Positions 8,641 to 14,912 of a stretch of 64,000 bases of DNA are shown here, piece after piece. Position 1 is the first letter of the stretch, and every line of letters starts with the position of its first letter. The notes below the pieces were generated by a model. The model worked only from the letters and a program-made list of their open reading frames with translations. It was not told the DNA's origin and made no database searches. The DNA lies in contig DATJAL010000001.1 in NCBI GenBank assembly GCA_035516255.1, positions 1-64,000 of the forward strand. The letters run 5' to 3'. The stretch comes from Chitinivibrionales bacterium. GTDB taxonomy: Bacteria > Fibrobacterota > Chitinivibrionia > Chitinivibrionales > FEN-1185. The position numbers and the translations under genes were made by a program.

Positions 8641-9114
8641 CTACTGTTTTTCTTTGTATTTCTCAGGATCAAGATAGATGACATCGAGGAAGACTTTATC
8701 GAAAATCAGAAAATCCTTGTCAGTAGTCAACAATGTCGCTTTGAGGACTGACGCGGTGGAGGCAATCCAAAGATCGTTGTCGCCAATGGCTCTGGCGGAT
8801 TGTCCGGGAGGAAGCTGCTTTTCAGGATGTTTACCCAGTCGATACGCATCAATCTCCGCGAACTGAGCCAAAATTGATGAATTATTGATATCAACGGCAG
8901 GGATAGATCTTAGAAGTTTCTTCAAGATATCTTTTCTCTGTTCACCCCATTTTCGACACACGGCAAGAGAGTACATTTCCCCTATCGATACGATCGAAAC
9001 AACCGTGTAATTCGGAGGCACCGACGGACCATATTGGTTATCGACAAGCAGAGCAAGTGTTGATCCGCGCACGTAATGAACCAAAACATTCGTGTCAAGA
9101 AGGTATTTGGCCAT
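8641..9114 (-). CDS. vapC: PIN-domain ribonuclease, VapC-type toxin
   Basis: This 157-residue protein has the PIN-fold acidic set: D7 in YLLDTNVLVHYVRG, the Glu of SIGEMY, the first Asp of NDLWIAS and the Asp of TTDKDF. By family it is a magnesium-dependent endoribonuclease that cuts tRNA or rRNA when freed from its antitoxin. It starts 5 bases after the end of the upstream 314-residue gene, the place normally held by a short VapB antitoxin. It is somewhat longer than typical VapC proteins (about 130 residues). Confidence 0.88.
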   Translation of the reverse strand: MAKYLLDTNVLVHYVRGSTLALLVDNQYGPSVPPNYTVVSIVSIGEMYSLAVCRKWGEQRKDILKKLLRSIPAVDINNSSILAQFAEIDAYRLGKHPEKQLPPGQSARAIGDNDLWIASTASVLKATLLTTDKDFLIFDKVFLDVIYLDPEKYKEKQ

Positions 9115-9119
9115 GGTGA

Positions 9120-10064
9120 TTACCGGTCTTCGAGTTCCCTTACAAGGTCATCGATGGATTCATCGCCAGGCCATTTTCCCCGGATGTCGTCGAGCCAGTT
9201 GCGGCGCACGGCCTCTGCCGTTAGTCCGCGCGTAAATTCAAACTCCGTTTGGACAACCGGCGCAGTCTCGAAGACTTCCTCACCTTCTTCCATGAGCTTG
9301 AGCATTTGCGCCTCAAGCAGTCTAACCTTGCCGGATGGCTTGTAGCTGACGATACCTTTTATGGTTACTTTTTTGCCCCAGAGGCGCCGCAAGTCTTCGA
9401 CGTCAAGGAACTCCTGGTCTATTTGTCCTTGAATAACCTGGCCATCCGCCATGTCGAGACGGAACCGTTTGCGGCTGTAGGCGACTTCTTCAAGTATTCC
9501 GGTCAACATGAACGCCTGAGGATCGGGAATCTTGATTTTGAGTTTCTCCACCTTTTCAATTGTTGGCATGTCAATTGAGAAATCCTCATTTTTGTTTTCT
9601 TCGCAATGAATCTTAATGCTCTTCGCATGCTCTGTAAGAAACGGCTTCATAGCCAAGAAACTCATGAGGACCCCGGAGTCGTAGTAATCGCTTTCGAGGT
9701 TCTCCGTAGATGTGTCGCGGACCGAACGGGAAATAAAAGAAATCGCGGTATCCCCAGGCTTAGGCGGATTGCCCCATATGTCTTGCTGAACCGCCTGATC
9801 AGGGATCGCATCCTTCAAATAGGGTGCTTCGATATTGAGTACCGTAGATCCCTTTTGAAGCCCTGTGAAGACAAAATCGGTCGCCTTTGCAAGCCATTTT
9901 GGAGCAGGGCCGGTTTTGGAACTTTGCCCCTCGATCGCCAGGCGCAATCCACGTTCGGCGCATGAGGTGAATTGCTCCAGAAAAGTAGATAGTTCGCGAG
10001 TGGAAATCGTCCCCGAGGGAGAATCCAACCCTTCGAGCTTGAGTTTATATTTTAGTGTTTTCAT
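9120..10064 (-). CDS. Large probable antitoxin partner of the PIN toxin
   Basis: I do not recognise the family. The 314 residues begin KTLKYKLKLEGLDSPSGTIS and include a segment resembling a small beta-barrel (GQVIQGQIDQEFLDVEDLRRLWGKKVTIKGIVSY). The acidic C-terminal tail, with KWPGDESIDDLVRELEDR at the very end, looks like the toxin-wrapping tails of VapB-type antitoxins. The next gene is the PIN toxin, 5 bases downstream. A strong site GGGGGTG lies five bases before the ATG, and a palindrome covers the probable promoter. I infer an antitoxin that is about four times the usual length, perhaps with an added sensor domain. The antitoxin role is not proven by sequence alone. Confidence 0.6.
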   Translation of the reverse strand: MKTLKYKLKLEGLDSPSGTISTRELSTFLEQFTSCAERGLRLAIEGQSSKTGPAPKWLAKATDFVFTGLQKGSTVLNIEAPYLKDAIPDQAVQQDIWGNPPKPGDTAISFISRSVRDTSTENLESDYYDSGVLMSFLAMKPFLTEHAKSIKIHCEENKNEDFSIDMPTIEKVEKLKIKIPDPQAFMLTGILEEVAYSRKRFRLDMADGQVIQGQIDQEFLDVEDLRRLWGKKVTIKGIVSYKPSGKVRLLEAQMLKLMEEGEEVFETAPVVQTEFEFTRGLTAEAVRRNWLDDIRGKWPGDESIDDLVRELEDR

Positions 10065-10076
10065 GTGTCACCCCCG

Positions 10077-10093
10077 TTTGGTATTATACCAAA
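10077..10093. promoter_or_regulatory. Palindromic operator over a TATAAT box upstream of the toxin-antitoxin pair
   Basis: TTTGGTAT and ATACCAAA form a perfect eight-base inverted repeat around a single central base, only 13 bases before the start codon of the putative antitoxin. On the minus strand the repeat contains TATAAT. No good -35 hexamer is seen 17 bases upstream. Toxin-antitoxin operons are usually autoregulated at such sites, so this is a likely self-operator. Confidence 0.55.
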
Positions 10094-10196
10094 TTATATA
10101 ACATTCGCGCAGAATCATGGGCAAATAAAACCAAGTTTCCGCGGAGCCGAGCATGCTTCTCCATGGCTATCACTTCGACTTCGCTCAGCGCAGGCG

Positions 10197-10232
10197 CACT
10201 GTCGGTAGAGACTACTGTCGAGGACGACAGTG
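10197..10232. repeat. Short hairpin with two competing left arms
   Basis: ACTGTCG occurs at 10198-10204 and again at 10214-10220. Both copies are complementary to the single CGACAGT at 10225-10231. This gives a tight hairpin (four-base loop) or a wider alternative. It lies in the gap between the exonuclease-fold gene and the toxin-antitoxin operon. No function is evident. Confidence 0.45.
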
Positions 10233-10326
10233 ACACACGGTTTTCATTCCTGGTCACGTAAGACACCCGTGCACGATGCACGATGTGCTGAAAACCTCGC
10301 CGAATTCCACATTTTATACGCCTTGA

Positions 10327-11310
10327 TTACTTCTTCCCGTCCTGCACGATCTGGTCAAGCCGCTCCCCATCTATGTTCGTCTTAATCTGTACCCACACGG
10401 GGAAATGATCGCTGAGCTGGAAACTGAATTTTTCCTTGGTATAATTACCGTCGGGAAACAAATCGGCTATCTTCGATTTGTTCAGGTAAAAGTCGAGCGT
10501 GCCGCCGAGGTTGCTGAAACGGTCTGCTACGGAGGGCATGTGCAGTATTTGATCGTATCTGGCGTTATTCGAAAGGTTGGAGCCGCCTATTGTCCGGTCG
10601 CCCACGGTGAGATTCCTGAGGGCTTCGGGTACGAGAAGCCCGCGGCTGGTAAGTGCCTTGAGAAGATCATCGTCCAGTGAAGGCGTGTTGAAATCACCCA
10701 GGACAATCAGGTCTTTGTCCTCCACGTTTTTGTCCTTGAACCTGGCGTCGATCCAGTCGGCAAGCATTTGCAGTTCCGCCTGCCTGCCGGCCAGGTCTTT
10801 TCCCCAGCGCGCGTGCTCCGCGATGGCGATAAAATCGAAATTGCCCGATCTGAAGGAACACATGTACGGCGCGCGCCAGAACGAATGTCCGGCAAGGTAT
10901 TCGTCCCCTTTCTTTGATCTTGGAGCGTCGATTTCGGCGGCAAGCCCGTTAAACGTCACCGCCCTTTCGTCGAAAAGAAAAGCAATCCGTTCCGAGTTTC
11001 CTCCGGAATCATCCATCCAATCGGAATACACCACGTCCCAACTTGGTCCCAGAATGGGCAGAACACGGCCCAGGTCCGTGAGATCGCTCCGCAGTTCCAC
11101 TAATGCAACAAGGTCGAACTGGCCCAATATTTCGGCAATGTAGTGTATGGCGGCATCAGTACGATGAACTTTGCCGAATTCCCGTATGTTCCAGATTGCC
11201 ACGTTAATAGTTTCGTCAAGTGTTGACGGAGGTATCTTTGCGGCATCGATACGTTGTTTTAGTTTGATAAGGCCCTGGGCGATCTGGGGAGAAACGTTGC
11301 CGTGATGCAT
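10327..11310 (-). CDS. Endonuclease/exonuclease/phosphatase-fold metal-dependent hydrolase
   Basis: The 327 residues show the EEP-superfamily signature in order: VAIWNIREFG near the start, LVALVELRSD with the metal-binding Glu, GDFNTPSLDD with the catalytic Asp/Asn pair, and LSDHFPVWV near the end with the catalytic Asp-His. Members cleave phosphodiester bonds in nucleic acids or in lipid or nucleotide phosphates. No signal peptide is seen, so it is probably cytoplasmic. It lies alone, with the toxin-antitoxin operon downstream and a repeat cluster upstream. Substrate cannot be deduced. Confidence 0.88.
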   Translation of the reverse strand: MHHGNVSPQIAQGLIKLKQRIDAAKIPPSTLDETINVAIWNIREFGKVHRTDAAIHYIAEILGQFDLVALVELRSDLTDLGRVLPILGPSWDVVYSDWMDDSGGNSERIAFLFDERAVTFNGLAAEIDAPRSKKGDEYLAGHSFWRAPYMCSFRSGNFDFIAIAEHARWGKDLAGRQAELQMLADWIDARFKDKNVEDKDLIVLGDFNTPSLDDDLLKALTSRGLLVPEALRNLTVGDRTIGGSNLSNNARYDQILHMPSVADRFSNLGGTLDFYLNKSKIADLFPDGNYTKEKFSFQLSDHFPVWVQIKTNIDGERLDQIVQDGKK

Positions 11311-11486
11311 GGAGAAGTCCTTTCCGTGAATTGGCGGTCAAAATTTGCATGAGGAAAATGAAAGAAACCCTTAGGAAAATGCACTTGTAAACCATGTTGA
11401 AGCCTTGATTCCTGTTGATAGAAATATAGAAAAAGCGTTGTGCAAAGAAAGGAACATCAAGTCCGATTTTGATTGAGGGTAAGTTT

Positions 11487-11820
11487 GGGCGTTCCCCCCA
11501 CTATACTGTAATAAAATAAATAAGAGCTGGGCGTTGCCCCGCTTCGCATGAAGATAAAAGGTTTGGGCGCCCCGCCGAGTACGGCGGCGGCCCTCGCTCC
11601 GGTCCACCCCTTCGGGTGCTTCCAAGGGTCGTCGGGCTTCGCCCTCGGGCTGCCTGCCACGAGGGCACTTAGTGCCGTGGTCAGGCAGCACCGCGCTCCA
11701 GCGCGGCCTCCAGTCCTGCCTAACGCGGGGCAAAGGAACATTCCCCACTTGTAAATAACCGCCTACGCAAATTTCATTTGGCTTGGCTTTGTTTTTTCAA
11801 CGCCACTGCAGGCGCGGCGT
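11487..11820. repeat. Repeat family A, copy 1 (two truncated heads plus one full unit)
   Basis: The unit opens with GGGCG-CCCC at 11565 and closes with CTAACGC-GGGGC at 11720-11731. Between them are several GC-rich hairpins such as CCGCCGAGTACGGCGG and GCGCTCCAGCGC. A tail containing CACTTGTAAAT, TACGCAAATTTCATTTG and a CGCCACTGCAGGCG remnant follows to about 11820. Two further unit heads, GGGCGTTCCCC at 11487 and GGGCGTTGCCCC at 11529, are cut short just upstream, as if new units had inserted beside old ones. Other copies lie at 29.3-31.4 kb. This repeat fills the gap between the exonuclease-fold gene and the next small membrane-protein gene. Confidence 0.85.
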
Positions 11821-11844
11821 CTCTTGCAACGCGGTGCAGACTTC

Positions 11845-12219
11845 TCACCCCTGCACTGTATCCACATCCGCCGGCCGCACCACAATCGGCACAATCAGCG
11901 TGAACAGCACCAGGAGAATCGACCCGATATACCCCTGATAGATTCCCCACGCTTCGAACGGACCGCCCAGCGTATAGGTCCAGATTACAAACGAGAATGC
12001 CGATACAACAAGCTGGGCGACGTTCTTGACACCCGAAATCTTCCACAAGTACAGCGGCACCAGCATGAGAAGGGCGGCCGCCGAGGCGGTGAGAACGACC
12101 TTTACCTGGTCTGCGGGAACAACCCCCGCGATCACGGTGTAGGCGCCCAGGATTTCGGTTGGAATAAGCTTGACCAGCTTGTCTACGTACGGCTGTGTAA
12201 CGGATACTTCGCGACCCAT
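11845..12219 (-). CDS. Small multi-pass membrane protein of unknown function
   Basis: The 124-residue product starts MGREVSVTQPYVDKLVKLIP, preceded by AAAGGACAAGG at suitable spacing; I prefer this ATG at 12219 over one 27 codons upstream. About four hydrophobic segments follow: residues near 20-35, 45-60, 70-90 and 100-118. I do not recognise a family. The C-terminal end RPADVDTVQG is hydrophilic. It is bounded by repeat family A downstream and the 21-bp tandem repeat upstream. Confidence 0.6.
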   Translation of the reverse strand: MGREVSVTQPYVDKLVKLIPTEILGAYTVIAGVVPADQVKVVLTASAAALLMLVPLYLWKISGVKNVAQLVVSAFSFVIWTYTLGGPFEAWGIYQGYIGSILLVLFTLIVPIVVRPADVDTVQG

Positions 12220-12353
12220 AATACCTTGTCCTTTCCGTTTGTGAGTGTTGTGATGGGGATTTTTTATGGTTTCATGCCTCAGCGAACATATCGGTAACAC
12301 GAAAAACCAAGTAAGGCAGCCCCAAAGTGCCTTTGGATAACCGAATTATTATT

Positions 12354-12560
12354 CTATCCAAGCACCTGACCCCATTTTTCGCCCACCTTACCCACCTTTT
12401 CGCTCACCTGACTTGCCTTTTTGGTCACCTGACCACACTTTTCGGTCGCCTGAGGCACATTTTTGATCGCCTGAACCACCAATTCGGGCACCTTAGGACT
12501 TGATTTGGCCACCTTAACCACTTATTCCGGCACCCTAGGACTTAATCCGGTTACCTTATT
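12354..12560. repeat. Degenerate 21-bp tandem repeat encoding heptads on the minus strand
   Basis: About nine imperfect copies of a 21-base unit of the form xCACCTGACCnCnTTTTCGG run head to tail. Because 21 is a multiple of three, the minus strand reads as seven-residue repeats such as TEKCGQV, TKKASQV, SEKVGKV and GEKWGQV, ending at a stop at 12354-12356. An in-frame TAA at 12522-12524 separates this from an upstream reading frame in the same phase. A GTG directly after that stop could start a 55-codon peptide. No confident gene can be called, but the preserved phase suggests a coding origin. Confidence 0.7.
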
Positions 12561-12589
12561 AACCTCATGCTGGGCCTTCTCACCAACGG

Positions 12590-12804
12590 GGTCGGGGCCT
12601 TCTGCCCCGAACCCCGACCAAGGGGCGCTCTGCAGCAAGCGCCCCTTGGATCCCCGTGCCGCGCCCGCAGCGCCGCCTTGTCCCTCGGCCTCCGGGCCGC
12701 TCATGAACTCACCCGGCAGGATATATGTCTTAATTGTAAAAAGATGCCGGGCTCGGACAGCACGAGCGGCCAATCCTTCGGCCTCGGGGGCGTCGCTGAT
12801 GGCG
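12590..12804 (-). repeat. Inverted copy of repeat families B and C
   Basis: The segment 12693-12804 is the reverse complement of the 112-base unit seen twice at 30.0 and 31.4 kb, diverged in the hairpin loop. It keeps the arms GCCGCTCGTG and (C)ATGAGCGGC and the CCCGGCA/TGCCGGG stem. Bases 12590-12692 match the C unit at 30.2 kb, including the CCAAGGGGCGCTTGCTG type stem that pairs with GCGCCCCTTGG. The whole block lies between the 21-bp tandem repeat and the next gene. Confidence 0.8.
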
Positions 12805-12904
12805 GTGGAAGAGAAATCCATGACGTTTGGTTGACTCCAGCTGCGTTACTAAGAGAGACTACTTCATTAAACACGCGACGCAAAATCTTCCTCAAGTGAA
12901 TAAC

Positions 12905-12927
12905 CGGCCGGGACAATTGCCCGGCCG
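12905..12927 (-). terminator. Strong GC hairpin after the 255-residue gene
   Basis: CGGCCGGG and CCCGGCCG form a perfect eight-base stem with a seven-base loop four bases past the stop codon. The following minus-strand bases are GTTATTC, so the U-run is poor. Position and stability favour a transcript end. Confidence 0.5.
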
Positions 12928-12931
12928 ATGT

Positions 12932-13699
12932 TTACTTGGCAGTTGCCGCAGTTTGGGCGGCGGCCGCGGGCGCAGGCTCGGGTTTAGCAGAAGACGAAGA
13001 CTGGCGGCTCCTGTATGTGCTGTAATAGTAATCGAGCTTTGTCTTGTCCTTGCGAAACGCATATTCGGCGGCGTCCAGCACCTCGGACATCACGGCACGC
13101 ATGTACGAGAACGCGCGGTCGCGAAGGTCCTTTGCGTCGGCAGTTCCCTTCTCGACAAATGCCTTCGCATACAATTGACCAAGATTTCCAGCCTTCTCCG
13201 TGGCCTGGTCCAGAAGCCCTGCATCAAAGTTGATGATCTTGAGCTCGCCGGGATACTTCTTTCCAAGCTGGGCAAGCGCGCTCAGGTCCTGTATCATGTC
13301 CGCACCGCCCGACCCCTCGCGGATGCGCCTCACCGCCTTCACCGCATCCGGCACCTTGCGCAAGCCGAACGACATGGCGGAAAGCAAATCGTCGCGCAGT
13401 GCATACGCCTGCGGCTCTTCCGTGGCCCACTGCTTCGACGCGTCCTTGAGCTCGCCTATCGCGGCAACATACTGGCCCTGCGCATAACGCAAGGCATTGA
13501 CCGACGCGCCAAGCTCGGTTATCACCGAGCCGTCCAGGCCCACGGCCTTAAGCGCATCCGCATCCTGTGAAGCCGCGGTCGCCATGATGGCCCCCTCGTT
13601 TACGGCCTGCTCCATGGGCATGTCCTGCTTGCGCAGGGCCTTTTTGTCCATCGCCTTGAGCTTGGGCAGCAACGCTTCGAAATCCTGCTGGTCCGACAT
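12932..13699 (-). CDS. Helical protein of unknown function with Ala/Pro-rich tail
   Basis: The start MSDQQDFEALLPKLKAMDKK at 13699 is supported by GGGAG five bases upstream; a longer frame starts 16 codons earlier without such a site. The 255 residues look mainly alpha-helical, with many Ala and Leu and a conserved-looking block YAFRKDKTKLDYYYSTYRSRQ before a low-complexity tail rich in Ser, Ala, Pro and Lys. No signal peptide or membrane segment is evident. I do not recognise the family. It stands alone between two repeat-bearing gaps. Confidence 0.65.
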   Translation of the reverse strand: MSDQQDFEALLPKLKAMDKKALRKQDMPMEQAVNEGAIMATAASQDADALKAVGLDGSVITELGASVNALRYAQGQYVAAIGELKDASKQWATEEPQAYALRDDLLSAMSFGLRKVPDAVKAVRRIREGSGGADMIQDLSALAQLGKKYPGELKIINFDAGLLDQATEKAGNLGQLYAKAFVEKGTADAKDLRDRAFSYMRAVMSEVLDAAEYAFRKDKTKLDYYYSTYRSRQSSSSAKPEPAPAAAAQTAATAK

Positions 13700-14004
13700 A
13701 GAGACTCCCTTCGAAAAAATGGTTTGATGTGGTTTACGGGTAACCATGCCATACGGGCCGGCATTCCGCTTACAAAGCGGAAAACAGCGCCTGCATCATA
13801 CCCGTTTTAAGAAATTTGATGAATGAAAGAAAAGAAACGGAGAAACGACACGAGTTTGAGGAAACGAGACGGAGGAAAGGAATTCGGGCCTTATTGACAA
13901 ATGTCCAAAGAGGACATGTTGTTGAGGTGGATGTTGATATTAATATGTTAAGTGGAAGGGAGGGATGCAAAGGATTTTTTTAGGAGAAAGGAAAGATTGT
14001 TTTG

Positions 14005-14109
14005 ATGATCACATTCGGTTTTGCCTTGACGCTTTTCCTGATGGTCCAGTCGATTGAGGCGTTTTCGATTTTGTGGCCGCCCAAGCCGCAGCGACAGAAT
14101 GCACGGTAA
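14005..14109 (+). CDS. Possible small hydrophobic peptide (34 residues)
   Basis: In the 420-base gap upstream of the helical protein gene, a short frame encodes a peptide with an N-terminal hydrophobic segment (ITFGFALTLFLMVQ) and a basic, Pro-rich end. AGGAG and AAAGGA lie about 12-20 bases before its ATG. The same gap holds TTGACA at 13893 overlapping an ATGTCC/GGACAT inverted repeat, but no matching -10 box. The peptide resembles type I toxin or leader peptides only in general form. It could be chance. Confidence 0.28.
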   Translation: MITFGFALTLFLMVQSIEAFSILWPPKPQRQNAR

Positions 14110-14120
14110 AGGATAATTCG

Positions 14121-14666
14121 TCATAATCCAAGTGTGATAATAAGACTATCGCCCTCAATCCTCGTATCTCTCAAGAAACATCTTGCCAGTCTTTGCTTGA
14201 AGGACGCAGAATCCAGCCGGTATACGGGAACACACCCCACATAACTGCCGGATACGACCAACCGCTGACCACTGAGCTTCCCCTTCTTCTTCGAAGAAGC
14301 CTTCTCCTCTATGACCATATTGACGATTCTGACTCTTGACAGGAAGAACTCGCCCTGTTTGCACGCAAGCAGGCCGTTGAGATCGACGACTCCGGCAATA
14401 CCGTTGCGCCAATTGGGTAAGAGAGGATTCGGATGGGCAGCCGACACACTTTCGCAGTACCTGCATTTCAAGCCTATATTCTTGCCCGAAAAATAGACGA
14501 TCGGCGAATCCAGGGTGAACCCCTTGCCAAGAATATTTCTCTCACAGGGAAACTGTTTGCCGACCATTTCCTGTATGCGAGTCCTGGGTATGGCAATTTC
14601 ACGCCGGAAGCGGGCGCAACTCACCAATAACAACAAGCACAGCGAAGCAACCACACATTTGCTCAT
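14121..14666 (-). CDS. Putative lipoprotein, DUF1439 (YceB)-like
   Basis: The 181-residue product begins with a signal ending LLLLVSC at Cys 17, a lipobox. After it come AIPRTRIQEMVGKQFPCER and a pattern of alternating beta-strands that resembles the DUF1439 family of small periplasmic lipoproteins (E. coli YceB type). That family's function is not established. Four further Cys residues in the mature part are more than usual. No operon partner: the flanking gaps are 246 and over 400 bases. Confidence 0.55.
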   Translation of the reverse strand: MSKCVVASLCLLLLVSCARFRREIAIPRTRIQEMVGKQFPCERNILGKGFTLDSPIVYFSGKNIGLKCRYCESVSAAHPNPLLPNWRNGIAGVVDLNGLLACKQGEFFLSRVRIVNMVIEEKASSKKKGKLSGQRLVVSGSYVGCVPVYRLDSASFKQRLARCFLRDTRIEGDSLIITLGL

Positions 14667-14912
14667 GTGATACTACACGGGGTCAAGGTCGGTGGGTCTG
14701 AACGGTCATGAGGGCTCCAAAGATTGGGAAATTATAACGTCGCAGCCGGGTTTAATAAAATAGGAATTGCGAGCGGCGGTTTGGAGAGATTTGTGAGGGC
14801 AACAAAAGTTGCCTCGCTGACTTTGGAAACGAGAATGATCATCCGGGAGCGGCGTTTATATTGAATTTATTTGAGGTCCTTTGTTTCCTGGTCAGGATCA
14901 ATAGCCAGCATG

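Noticed and set aside
10577-11143. Plus-strand frame of 188 codons opposite the exonuclease-fold gene
   Set aside because: Ser/Arg-rich antisense shadow; the minus-strand frame has all catalytic motifs.
12354-12560. CRISPR array from regularly spaced short repeats
   Set aside because: Units are contiguous 21-base degenerate tandem repeats with no unique spacers and no cas genes.
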